64,000 nucleotides of DNA from an uncultured Sphingopyxis sp. (GTDB taxonomy: Bacteria > Pseudomonadota > Alphaproteobacteria > Sphingomonadales > Sphingomonadaceae), in NCBI RefSeq assembly GCF_900078365.1, contig NZ_LT598653.1:3038001-3102000 (forward strand), written 5' to 3'. The notes under the pieces are model-generated. The model saw only the letters and a program-made list of their open reading frames with translations, searched no databases and was not told where the DNA came from. Each line of letters begins with the position of its first letter. Position 1 is the first letter of the stretch. The translations under genes were made by a program, and so were the position numbers. Below, piece by piece: positions 50,639 through 58,594 of this stretch.

Positions 50639-51247
50639 ATGCCCTCGCTCACCGCAACTGCCATCAACTGCTCACTCTCGGCGAAGGGCCGCAAGAGTTC
50701 GACCGACGCAATGATCGCCGTGCTTGCAGAACATTTCGCAGACCATGAAGTCGAGGTGAGCGAGCCGATCCGCATCGCCGCCCACAACGTCAAATGGGGT
50801 GTTTCCTCGGACGAGGGCGAGGGCGACGATTGGCCCCGCATCCGCGAACGGATTCTCGGCTCCGATATCCTCATCTTCGGCACCCCGATCTGGATGGGCC
50901 AGCCGTCGAGCGTGGCGAAGCTGGTGCTCGAAAGAATGGACGCGTTCCTCGAAGAGACCGACGGGCCCGGCCGGATGCCGAGTTATTCGAAGGTCGCAGT
51001 CGCAGCGATCGTCGGCAATGAGGATGGCGCCCACCATGTCTGCTCGCAGCTCTTCCAGTCGCTGAACGACACCGGCTGGACGATCCCGGCGGTCGCGAGT
51101 TGCTATTGGGTCGGCGAGGCGATGGGCTCGGTCGACTTCAAGGATCTGGAGCATCGCCCGCGCATGATCACCAAGACCGCGAAGATGGTCGCGAGCAACG
51201 CCGCGCATCTTGCTCGCCTGCTCAAGCAGTCGCCTTATCCCGGCTGA
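50639..51247 (+). CDS. Flavodoxin-fold NAD(P)H-dependent FMN reductase-like protein
   Basis: A 202-residue flavodoxin-fold protein with INCSLSAKGRKSSTDAM in the phosphate-binding loop position, SDILIFGTPIWMGQPSSVAK and IVGNEDGAHH. These are the pattern of NADPH-dependent FMN reductase/flavodoxin family members. The role is probably redox stress or quinone reduction. AAGGAG lies five bases before the ATG at 50639. It is convergent with the Crp/Fnr gene, 19 bases apart. Confidence 0.85.
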   Translation: MPSLTATAINCSLSAKGRKSSTDAMIAVLAEHFADHEVEVSEPIRIAAHNVKWGVSSDEGEGDDWPRIRERILGSDILIFGTPIWMGQPSSVAKLVLERMDAFLEETDGPGRMPSYSKVAVAAIVGNEDGAHHVCSQLFQSLNDTGWTIPAVASCYWVGEAMGSVDFKDLEHRPRMITKTAKMVASNAAHLARLLKQSPYPG

Positions 51248-51266
51248 TATTCCGGCGTAATCGGGA

Positions 51267-52079
51267 TCACAAGCTCGCGCCGACCAGCCGCAGCCCGTCT
51301 TCCCGCCCGACCGGCGGGCGCTTGCCCGCGGCCCATTCGGGCCGGGCATCGAACAGGGGATAGGCAAGATCCGCGATCCGGTCCGCTTCGCCGAGGTGGA
51401 GATAATTGGCGTCGAAACAGGCGATCGAGGCGAGAGCGGAGAAATCGGGAACACGCAGCCGCTGCTGGCCGAGTTCCGCTCCGCAGCGACGGCGCAATTC
51501 CTGAACCATGCGGTTGACATGCACCTGCGTCAGCCCGGTCGCCTCGGCTATCTGTCGCTGCGTCAGCAGGAAATCGCATACACCGTCCGCGCGTTCGCCA
51601 CCCTGACGCACGAACATCTCGCACATCAGATGCGCCACCCGTTCGATGGCGTTGCGCTGCCCAATGCTTGCCATCCACTCGCGCTGGATCGCGCCCGCCA
51701 CCAGCTCGCTCCAGCAGAAAATCTGCGACAGATTGGGACAATGTTGCAGCAGATCGCACAGTTCAGCGCGACCGACTTCGGCGATGCTAACGTGCCGCAC
51801 GGCAGCCAGCGAATGATCGTGACGCGCGATCGTGAACAGGTCGAGACCGCAGATCTGCCCCGGAAGGTAGATGCCGACGATCTGGCGCCGGCCGTCGTGA
51901 AGCTGCCTATATTTCTGCGCCCACCCCGCAAGCACGACATAGAGGGCCTGCGGCCGTTCCCCCTCGCGAAGGATATCCGCGCCCCGCCGAACGTCGCGGG
52001 CGTTGCGCGCCAGGCTGGCTTCCCAAAGCACGCGTTCGCCCGGTCCGAGCAACCTGTTCAATATCTCCCGAAAGGGCAT
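51267..52079 (-). CDS. Crp/Fnr family transcriptional regulator (paralog 1)
   Basis: A 270-residue regulator: cyclic-nucleotide-binding-like beta roll (REGERPQALYVVLAGWAQKY; GLDLFTIARHDHSLAAV), dimer helix, and a winged HTH with LTQRQIAEATGLTQVHVNRM. It lacks the CRP cAMP-binding Arg/Ser set and the N-terminal Fnr cysteines, so the signal is unknown. After the HTH it carries DFSALASIACFDANYLHLGE, a tail shared with the other two paralogs in this window. Its upstream region resembles that of paralog 2. Confidence 0.9.
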   Translation of the reverse strand: MPFREILNRLLGPGERVLWEASLARNARDVRRGADILREGERPQALYVVLAGWAQKYRQLHDGRRQIVGIYLPGQICGLDLFTIARHDHSLAAVRHVSIAEVGRAELCDLLQHCPNLSQIFCWSELVAGAIQREWMASIGQRNAIERVAHLMCEMFVRQGGERADGVCDFLLTQRQIAEATGLTQVHVNRMVQELRRRCGAELGQQRLRVPDFSALASIACFDANYLHLGEADRIADLAYPLFDARPEWAAGKRPPVGREDGLRLVGASL

Positions 52080-52124
52080 GAAGGATCACCTTTGAAAGCC
52101 AGGCCCGCATGATGAACCCCAGAT

Positions 52125-52156
52125 GTATGAGACACATCAATCCATGTTAAGGTTGC
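52125..52156 (-). promoter_or_regulatory. Conserved upstream element of Crp/Fnr paralog 1
   Basis: The segment GTATGAGACA..CACATCA...GTTAAG..TTG.GC aligns with 57180-57220 upstream of paralog 2. It contains the Fnr-like inverted pair GATGT/ACATC (overlapping 52122-52137). A shared autoregulatory site is likely. Confidence 0.45.
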
Positions 52157-52249
52157 GCTCGCCCTGCCCCGTTTCGGGCCCGGCTCCGCGAATAAGTTGA
52201 TCCAGATCATCTATTCGGACTCTTTGCGCGGGCGCGCCGGACCGCGACC

Positions 52250-52274
52250 GGAACTTCGGAATCGCGGGCGGGTT
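52250..52274 (+). promoter_or_regulatory. EcfG-type general stress promoter
   Basis: GGAAC (52250-52254), a 16-nt spacer and GGTT (52271-52274), one mismatch from the alphaproteobacterial EcfG consensus GGAAC-N16/17-CGTT. It lies 33 bases before the Lys-rich protein gene. Confidence 0.5.
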
Positions 52275-52306
52275 GTCGGGGCAGAGGGGATCCGAGGAGA
52301 CTCGCG

Positions 52307-52603
52307 ATGCCACGCGGCGACAAATCGAGCTACACCGACAAGCAGAAGCGCAAGGCCGAGCATATTGAGGAAGGCTATGAAAAGCGCGGCACGAGCCACA
52401 AGGAGGCCGAACGCCGCGCCTGGGCGACGGTGAACAAGGAATCGGGCGGCGGCAAGAAATCGGGCTCGGGCCGCGGCAAGAAGGAAAGCCATGCCTCGTC
52501 GCGCAAGGGCGGCCGGAAGGGCGGGTCGAGCCAGAGCAGCGAAAAGCGTTCCGCCGCGGCGAAGAAGGGCTGGGAAACGCGTCGTCGCCGCGCCGCCGGC
52601 TAG
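52307..52603 (+). CDS. Lys/Arg-rich basic protein ('plasmid stabilization'-annotated family)
   Basis: A 98-residue, highly basic protein. The N-terminus PRGDKSSYTDKQKRKAEHIE and GYEKRGTSHKEAERRAWATV is conserved in many sphingomonad and rhizobial proteins named plasmid stabilization protein without proof. The C-terminal half is a Gly/Ser/Lys histone-like tail. DNA binding is plausible from charge. GAGGAG precedes the ATG at 52307. It is eight bases upstream of the methyltransferase fusion gene. Confidence 0.85.
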   Translation: MPRGDKSSYTDKQKRKAEHIEEGYEKRGTSHKEAERRAWATVNKESGGGKKSGSGRGKKESHASSRKGGRKGGSSQSSEKRSAAAKKGWETRRRRAAG

Positions 52604-52611
52604 GCGTCAGC

Positions 52612-54606
52612 ATGGCGGAGGCGACCGCCCTCGACGCGATGGAAGCGCGGCGGCACGCGATGATCGCCGACCAGATCGTCGCACGCGACATTCTCGACCC
52701 CCATATTCTGCAAGCGATGGCGGATGTTCCGCGCGAACGCTTCGTGCCCGAGGAGCTCGCCGAATTCGCCTATGAGGACCGCCCGTTGCCGATCGAGGCG
52801 GGGCAGACGATCTCGCAACCCTATGTCGTCGCGTTGATGATCGACGCGGCGCGGATCGGCCGCGACGACCGCGTGCTCGAGATCGGCGTCGGCTCGGGCT
52901 ATGCGGCCGCCGTGATGAGCCGCCTCGCGCGGCGCGTCCACGCCATCGACCGTCACGACGAACTCGCCGAGCGCGCGCGCGAGCGCATGGCCGAGCTCGG
53001 CTACGACAATGTCGTCATCCGCACCGGCGACGGGACGAAGGGCTGGCCGGAGAATGCGCCGTTCGATGTCATCCTCGTCGCCGCGGGCGGACCCGCCATG
53101 CCCCAGCCCTTGCTCGACCAGCTCGCGATCGGCGGGCGACTCGTCATCCCCGCCGGCGCGGCCGAGCAGCAGCGGCTGATGCGTGTGACCAACGACGGCG
53201 AAAGCGGATATCGGGAGGAAGATCTGGGGCCAGTCCATTTCGTGCCGCTGATCGGCGAGCATGGCTGGTCGGGCGCCGACCGGACGTCTCCACCCGGCGA
53301 TGCGGCGCCCGCCCGGATCGTCGCCGCAGCATCCGAGCCGCTTCCCGAAATCCACGATCCCGCCATTGCGGAAGCCTTCGACCGTTTTGCCGATGCCCGC
53401 ATCGTCCTTCTCGGCGAGGCGAGCCACGGCACCTCCGAATATTATCGCGCGCGCGCCGCGATCACGCGGCGGCTGATCGAGCGGCACGGCTTCACGATCG
53501 TCGCGGTCGAGGCCGACTGGCCCGACGGCGCCGCGATCGACCGCTATGTCCGGCATCGCTCCGCGATCGCCGCTCCCGACGAGCCGCCCTTTCGGCGCTT
53601 TCCGACCTGGATGTGGCGCAATCATGAGGTCGCCGCCTTTGCCGACTGGCTCCGAACACACAACGAAGACCGCGAGCCCGCCGCGCGCGCGGGCTTCTTC
53701 GGCCTCGACCTTTACAGCCTCCATGCCTCGATCCGCGCGGTGCTGGCCTATCTCGACCGGGTCGATCCCGCGGCGGCCGCCATCGCGCGCGAGCGCTACG
53801 GCTGTCTCGGCCCCTTCGGGTCCGATCCGGCGAGCTATGGCCGCATGGCGGTCAGCGAGGGGAATAGGCAATGCGAGCAGGCGGTGATCGAACAGCTTCG
53901 GCATCTGCTCGAAAAAGCGCGCGACTATGCCGCGGAAGACGGCGAGGATTTTCTCGACGCGGCGCAGAATGCGCGCCTCGTTGCAAACGCCGAGGCCTAT
54001 TATCGCGCGATCTATTATGGCGCGGCCGAAAGCTGGAACCTGCGCGACCGACACATGTTCGACACGCTCGACCTGCTGCTCCAGTCGCGCGGCGCGGCGT
54101 CGAAGGCGGTGGTCTGGGCGCACAACAGTCATATCGGCGACGCGCGCGCGACCGAGATGGGCCAAAGCCGCGGAGAACTCAACATCGGCCAGCTGTGCCG
54201 CGAGGAATATGGCCGCGAAGCCTGTTCGATCGGCTTCGGCACCCACGGCGGCACCCTGATGGCCGCAACGAACTGGGGCGGCGATATGGAGGTCAAGCGC
54301 GTCAACCCGTCGCGCCCGGGCAGCTATGAGGCGCTGTTCCACGAAACGGGGCACGCGCTCGCGCTGCTCGACCTGCGCGAAGGCGAGCGCCCCGATGCCC
54401 GCGCCCGCTTGATGGAACCGCGGCTCGAACGCTTCATCGGCGTGATCTACCGCCCCGATACCGAACGCTGGAGCCATTATGCGAGCGCCACCCTGCCCGA
54501 ACAGTTCGACGCATGGGTCTGGTTCGACGAGACCACCGCCCTTTCTCCGATCGGCGATGCGGACGTTGCGGAGGACTTGCCCGAAACCTGGCCCTTCGGG
54601 CTCTGA
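52612..54606 (+). CDS. Protein-L-isoaspartate O-methyltransferase fused to erythromycin-esterase-like domain
   Basis: A 664-residue two-domain protein. Residues 1-215 are a PCMT repair methyltransferase: RERFVPEELAEFAYEDRPLP, GQTISQPYVVALM, and SAM site VLEIGVGSGYAAAVM. Residues 235-650 are an erythromycin esterase-like domain with LLGEASHGTSEYYRARA (catalytic Glu and His), VEADWPDG, VVWAHNSHIGDARATEM and GTHGGTLMAA. The C-terminal family also occurs as stress proteins that do not act on macrolides. The fusion suggests joint repair or turnover of damaged proteins or cell-wall components under stress. No stop or ribosome-binding site separates the domains. Confidence 0.92.
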   Translation: MAEATALDAMEARRHAMIADQIVARDILDPHILQAMADVPRERFVPEELAEFAYEDRPLPIEAGQTISQPYVVALMIDAARIGRDDRVLEIGVGSGYAAAVMSRLARRVHAIDRHDELAERARERMAELGYDNVVIRTGDGTKGWPENAPFDVILVAAGGPAMPQPLLDQLAIGGRLVIPAGAAEQQRLMRVTNDGESGYREEDLGPVHFVPLIGEHGWSGADRTSPPGDAAPARIVAAASEPLPEIHDPAIAEAFDRFADARIVLLGEASHGTSEYYRARAAITRRLIERHGFTIVAVEADWPDGAAIDRYVRHRSAIAAPDEPPFRRFPTWMWRNHEVAAFADWLRTHNEDREPAARAGFFGLDLYSLHASIRAVLAYLDRVDPAAAAIARERYGCLGPFGSDPASYGRMAVSEGNRQCEQAVIEQLRHLLEKARDYAAEDGEDFLDAAQNARLVANAEAYYRAIYYGAAESWNLRDRHMFDTLDLLLQSRGAASKAVVWAHNSHIGDARATEMGQSRGELNIGQLCREEYGREACSIGFGTHGGTLMAATNWGGDMEVKRVNPSRPGSYEALFHETGHALALLDLREGERPDARARLMEPRLERFIGVIYRPDTERWSHYASATLPEQFDAWVWFDETTALSPIGDADVAEDLPETWPFGL

Positions 54607-54620
54607 TCGACGCCCCGAGC

Positions 54621-54902
54621 CTAATCTTTTTTGGCACCGAACAGCGCGCGCAGTTCATCCTTCGCGCGCTCGAGCTTCGCTTTCTCCTTTTCGGGCAGAT
54701 TGTCGCCCGCGCGGTTGATGTAGAATGTCAGCATACCCATCGCCGATTGAAGCGGCGTTCCCTTGCGGCGCTTGCTGTGTTCGGCCGACCGCTTGAGCGA
54801 CCGGGCGATCTCCTTCGGATCGTCCTTCGTGAACAGGTCTTTCTCGAGGTCGAGCGCGTCCGAATGCTCGGTCACCTCCTGCGACCATTTTCTGTCCGGC
54901 AT
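54621..54902 (-). CDS. DUF3175 family protein
   Basis: A 93-residue protein matching the DUF3175 pattern: WSQEVTEHSDALDLEKDLFT, then KDDPKEIARSLKRSAEHSKR and QSAMGMLTFYINRAGDNL. Function unknown; often found beside stress genes. It is convergent with the PCMT fusion, 14 bases apart. No EcfG-like promoter was seen upstream. Confidence 0.85.
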   Translation of the reverse strand: MPDRKWSQEVTEHSDALDLEKDLFTKDDPKEIARSLKRSAEHSKRRKGTPLQSAMGMLTFYINRAGDNLPEKEKAKLERAKDELRALFGAKKD

Positions 54903-55034
54903 ATCCTTCGCCTTTCCCAGCCCGTGATGGTGCTCGGAACGCGCGAAGACGCCCCGGGGAGCCGGCGCCCGCGCCGCTATCTTGCTCGATCTTATACCAG
55001 ATCAACTTTCCATAAATCGGCCGCGCCCGCTCCC

Positions 55035-55059
55035 GGAACAAATGCGGAGGCATAACGTC
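55035..55059 (+). promoter_or_regulatory. Possible EcfG-type promoter
   Basis: GGAAC (55035-55039), 16 nt, then CGTC (55056-55059); a CGTT begins three bases later. It lies 31 bases before the small lipoprotein gene. Confidence 0.45.
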
Positions 55060-55090
55060 GTTTGGGAGACACTACACGAAAGGCGACCCC

Positions 55091-55402
55091 ATGACGCGCT
55101 CCCTCTTCCTTGCCTTGCCCGCACTGGCCCTGCTCGCCGCGTGCGGCACCCAGGACAATGCGACCACCCAGAGCGAAACGGCGACGGTTCCGGGCGACGA
55201 CGGCACGGTGGCGGCGCCAGCCGACACGATGGATTCGGGAACGCCCGGCTCCGGCAGTTCGGCAACGACCGATACGACGGTGCCGCCCACGGCTCCCGAT
55301 GCGAACGCGGGCCCGGAAAACACGCAGGACACCAGCACGACGCGCGCACCCGGGCCGGTCAACCCGCCGACCGACGACGCGGTTCCACCTCCCGCGAAAT
55401 AG
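55091..55402 (+). CDS. Small Thr/Pro/Asp-rich lipoprotein
   Basis: A 103-residue protein: signal MTRSLFLALPALALLAACG with lipobox LAAC, then a low-complexity Thr/Ser/Pro/Asp tail (PPTAPDANAGPENTQDTST) with no fold expected. Probably an envelope spacer or stress lipoprotein. It lies 47 bases before the PRC-barrel gene and is likely cotranscribed. Confidence 0.8.
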   Translation: MTRSLFLALPALALLAACGTQDNATTQSETATVPGDDGTVAAPADTMDSGTPGSGSSATTDTTVPPTAPDANAGPENTQDTSTTRAPGPVNPPTDDAVPPPAK

Positions 55403-55449
55403 GCGGCGCGATCCGGCTGCCCCTCATCCCTATCCAAAGGAGAAACATC

Positions 55450-55821
55450 ATGACCCTGTCCGATATCGCAACCGACGAAACCGATCGCCTGATCGCCTCC
55501 AACAAGGTCGAAGGCACCGCGGTCTACAACAGCGAAGGCGAGAAGCTCGGTTCGATCTATAATTTCATGGTCGATAAGCGGAGCGGCCGCGTCGAATATG
55601 CCGTGCTGCAATTCGGCGGCTTCCTCGGCCTCGGCAGCGACTATTATCCCCTGCCCTGGGACGTGCTCACCTATGACACGACGCAGGGCGGCTATGCGGT
55701 CAATCTCGACAAGACGCTGCTCGAAAAGGCACCGCGCTTCAGCGCCGACCAGCGCCCGGATTTCACGCGCGACTATGGCCGTGAAGTCTATGGCTATTAC
55801 GGGCTGAACTATCCCTATTGA
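55450..55821 (+). CDS. PRC-barrel domain protein
   Basis: A 123-residue protein with the PRC-barrel core at 15-95: NKVEGTAVYNSEGEKLGSIY, NFMVDKRSGRVEYAVLQFGG and DYYPLPWDVLTYD. Such small stand-alone PRC proteins are common in alphaproteobacterial stress regulons and are of unknown function. AAAGGAG lies seven bases before the ATG. Confidence 0.9.
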   Translation: MTLSDIATDETDRLIASNKVEGTAVYNSEGEKLGSIYNFMVDKRSGRVEYAVLQFGGFLGLGSDYYPLPWDVLTYDTTQGGYAVNLDKTLLEKAPRFSADQRPDFTRDYGREVYGYYGLNYPY

Positions 55822-55855
55822 GCGCGGCTGAACCCAGCTGGGCCCCGGCAGCGCG

Positions 55856-56416
55856 ATGCAGGACATGGAAGCAGGCAGGCGCGCGCTCGTCGCCGCGCTC
55901 CGGAAAACGGACCTCCGCATCGCGGTGGCGGAAAGCTGCACCGGCGGCCAGCTCGCCGCGCTGCTCGCGCGCGATGTCGAACTCGGCCCGCATCTCGATC
56001 GCGGCTTCGTCGTCTATTCGGCCGGCTCCAAACACCAGCTGCTCGGCGTCCACCGCGAGGACGTCGACCGCTGCGACGCGGTCAATCCCGAAGTCGCCGA
56101 GGGTCTGGCCCGCGGCGCGCTCGCCCGCAGCGACGCCGATCTCGCAGTCGGCATTACCGGCTTCTGTGGCCCGCAGCAGGATGATGAGGAGGTCGGCCTC
56201 GTTCATCTCGCCTGCGCGGCGCGCGGCGGCGCGTTCCGGGCGCAGGAATGCCATTTCGGCGCCATCGGCCGCGACCGCGTGCTCGACATGGCGGTCGCGG
56301 CCGGTCTCGCCCTGCTTGCCGAAATCGCCGGCGATCTCGCCATGCCGGCGCTCGCGGTGGACCAAAAGCGGCAGCCGCGCGTTTCCTGGCTATCCCGCTC
56401 CGCCCCCTCCGAATAG
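55856..56416 (+). CDS. CinA C-terminal domain protein (nicotinamide-nucleotide amidase-like)
   Basis: A 186-residue protein with the CinA C-terminal signature VAESCTGGQLAALLA, YSAGSKHQLLGV and AVGITGFCGPQQDDEEVGLV. Stand-alone members (PncC) deamidate nicotinamide mononucleotide; that activity is assumed from family. It is longer at the C-terminus than usual. Its 3' end overlaps the convergent Crp/Fnr gene by 27 bases. Confidence 0.88.
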   Translation: MQDMEAGRRALVAALRKTDLRIAVAESCTGGQLAALLARDVELGPHLDRGFVVYSAGSKHQLLGVHREDVDRCDAVNPEVAEGLARGALARSDADLAVGITGFCGPQQDDEEVGLVHLACAARGGAFRAQECHFGAIGRDRVLDMAVAAGLALLAEIAGDLAMPALAVDQKRQPRVSWLSRSAPSE

Positions 56417-57145
56417 CGCCGCAGCCCTGTCGACGGCCGGTTCGGCCTCGTCGAGATGGAGATAGTTGGCGTTGAAAGCGGCAATACTGGCGAGCTGGGC
56501 GAAGTCCGGAATGAACAGGCGCAGGTTGCGCAACTCGACCGAGCAGCGCCGCCGCAGTTCCTGGACCGTGCGATTGACATGCACCTGCGTGAGCCCGGTC
56601 GCCTCGGCCAGTTGCCATTGGGTCAGCAGGAAATCGCATTCGCCGCCGCCCGATGCCGGAATGCCCTGCTGCCGCGCAAAGATTTCGCACATCAGCTGCG
56701 CGACCCGCTCGATCGCGTTGCGCTGGCCGATGTTGATCGTCCATTCGCGCTGAATCGCCGCGGTGACGATTTCGCTCCAGCACAGGAACTGCGCGAGGTT
56801 CGGGCATTGCCGGACCAGCGTGATCGCTTCCTGCCGGCCGATTTCGGCGATGGTCAGCCGCCGCACCGCCGACAGCGAATGATCGGTGCGCACCACCGTG
56901 AACAGGTCGAGATCGCACGGCTGACCGGGCAGGAGAAGCGCCAGGATCTGGCGGCGTCCATCGGGCAGTTGCTTGTATTTCTGCGCCCAGCCGGACAATA
57001 TGATGCGCAGCGCGGCCGGGCGCTCGCCTTCGCGGACGATATCGGCCCCCTTCGCATAATCGCGCGCGTTGCGCGCAAGGCTGGCCTCCCACAACAGCCG
57101 CTCGCGAGGGCTGAGCAGGCGATTGAGAATCCGGCCGAATGTCAC
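56390..57145 (-). CDS. Crp/Fnr family transcriptional regulator (paralog 2)
   Basis: A 251-residue paralog of the gene at 51267. It shares ILNRLL.P.ER.LWEASLAR at the start, the HTH LTQWQLAEATGLTQVHVNRT and the tail DFAQLASIAAFNANYLHLDE. The GTG at 57145 (VTFGRILNRLL) is preferred over ATG 57163 because it aligns with MPFREILNRLL of paralog 1 and has GGGGG upstream. Sensory ligand unknown. Two such regulators 4 kb apart suggest local duplication within a stress region. Confidence 0.9.
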   Translation of the reverse strand: MTFGRILNRLLSPRERLLWEASLARNARDYAKGADIVREGERPAALRIILSGWAQKYKQLPDGRRQILALLLPGQPCDLDLFTVVRTDHSLSAVRRLTIAEIGRQEAITLVRQCPNLAQFLCWSEIVTAAIQREWTINIGQRNAIERVAQLMCEIFARQQGIPASGGGECDFLLTQWQLAEATGLTQVHVNRTVQELRRRCSVELRNLRLFIPDFAQLASIAAFNANYLHLDEAEPAVDRAAALFGGGGAG

Positions 57146-57179
57146 GCTGTAAGCCCCCGTCATGGAGGCCTGATGTGCG

Positions 57180-57220
57180 GTATGTGACAGGCACACATTC
57201 ACACAGGTTAAGTTTGGCGC
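57180..57220 (-). promoter_or_regulatory. Conserved upstream element of Crp/Fnr paralog 2
   Basis: GTATGTGACAGGCACACATTCA and the following GTTAAG/TTGGCGC align with 52125-52156. It contains a CRP-like TGTG-ACAGG-CACA pair. It probably binds one or both paralogs. Confidence 0.45.
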
Positions 57221-57271
57221 GCGCATCGATATTTTTGATGAAACGCGCCGTCTGCCGAGTGGTGCGGAGGG

Positions 57272-58594
57272 CTAGATCATCAACCGGAGCAGGTCGGGGA
57301 TGGTCGCCGTGGCAAAGCCGATCGCGCTGTCCGATATGCCATAGGGAATGAAAAGCTCGTCGCCGACACGCAGCGCGCCGCACGTATAGACGACATTGGG
57401 AACATAGCCCTCGCGATCGCTTTCGGCGGCCGAAAGGATCGGACAAGCCGTCCGCCCGAGCACGCGCGAAGGATCGTCGCGATCGAGCAGCGCCGCGCCG
57501 AGGCTGTATTTCCGCATCGCCCCGACCCCGTGCGTCAGCAATATCCAGCCTTCGTCGCATTCGATCGGGCTGCCGCAATTGCCCATCTGGACGAATTCCC
57601 AGGGGAAGGCCGGACTGAGCAGGGGAATTCCTTCATCGTCCCAATCGGTCAGCCGGTCCGACGCCAGCAAGGTGATATTCTTGCCGTCCTGCCGCCCGAC
57701 GATCAGGAAGCGCCCGCCGACTTTCCGCGGGAAAAGGGCCATTCCCTTGTTGCGCGCGGCGCGGCCCGAAAGCGGCGCGAGGCAGAAACTCGCGAAATCC
57801 TTGGTCCTGAGCAGTTCGGACCGAATCGAATGCCCCGAATAGGCGGTATAGGTTCCAAGATATTCCTTGCTTCCGTCGTCGTGGGTGAACTGGACGAGCC
57901 GCAGATCCTCGAGCCCGTTGCGCTGCGCTTCGGTCACCGGAAAGAGCACGCTGTTCGATATCGGGCTGTCGGGCTGGCGATGCACCATCGTCGGATGATC
58001 GGGTCCGAGATCGTGCCAGTCATCGGGCACGCCCGCCATCGCCGGCCCCGACTGCGGCCAGAGCCGGAAATCGCCGCCGGGCCCGATGATCCCTTCGCGA
58101 AAGGCGATCGAGCTGATGTGCCCCTCGCCGACCGCGCGCATCGACATGACGAACCGTTGCTGGTTGCGCGCCAGCCCGCTCTGGTCGGGATGCGGCACGA
58201 TGCTGGGATTCATCAGCGCCGCTGCGGCATAGCTGTATTCGTGACAGAAATAGGCCCCGATCAGCCGCCGCTTGACCGGCGAAATCCCGCCTTCGTCGAG
58301 CGCCAGATCTTCGGCGATCTCGGCGAAACGCTCATCGAAGATCCGGCCGATCTGCCAGTGCCGCTCCGAAAAATCCTTCCAGACCGTATCGAGCTCCGCT
58401 TCCGCCCGATCCTCATCGAGACCAAGGATGTCGCGAACCAGCAAGGCGGCGCGCGACGCTTCGACGACGCGTTCCTGCCAGGCGAGATGGAAGGGGCGCA
58501 GCACGACCCGCGAAGGATCGGCTGTCAGCTTCTCGCGCAGGATGCGCAGCGGCGTTTGGTCAGGTCTGCAATTCAGCATGGGCGAGACCGGCAT
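57272..58594 (-). CDS. GH130 family protein (beta-mannosidase or mannoside phosphorylase type)
   Basis: A 440-residue five-bladed propeller protein without a signal peptide. GH130 blocks are ALMNPSIVPHPDQSG, GLEDLRLVQF with the catalytic Asp, TYTAYSG, NKGMALFPRKVGGRFLIVGR, and CGSPIECDEGWILLTHGVG. GH130 enzymes phosphorolyse or hydrolyse beta-1,2 or beta-1,4 mannosides; whether phosphate is used cannot be decided here. Its start overlaps the end of the GT4-type gene by 34 bases, so synthesis and breakdown enzymes are made together. It is far from the mannan locus and likely handles an intracellular glycan. Confidence 0.88.
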   Translation of the reverse strand: MPVSPMLNCRPDQTPLRILREKLTADPSRVVLRPFHLAWQERVVEASRAALLVRDILGLDEDRAEAELDTVWKDFSERHWQIGRIFDERFAEIAEDLALDEGGISPVKRRLIGAYFCHEYSYAAAALMNPSIVPHPDQSGLARNQQRFVMSMRAVGEGHISSIAFREGIIGPGGDFRLWPQSGPAMAGVPDDWHDLGPDHPTMVHRQPDSPISNSVLFPVTEAQRNGLEDLRLVQFTHDDGSKEYLGTYTAYSGHSIRSELLRTKDFASFCLAPLSGRAARNKGMALFPRKVGGRFLIVGRQDGKNITLLASDRLTDWDDEGIPLLSPAFPWEFVQMGNCGSPIECDEGWILLTHGVGAMRKYSLGAALLDRDDPSRVLGRTACPILSAAESDREGYVPNVVYTCGALRVGDELFIPYGISDSAIGFATATIPDLLRLMI

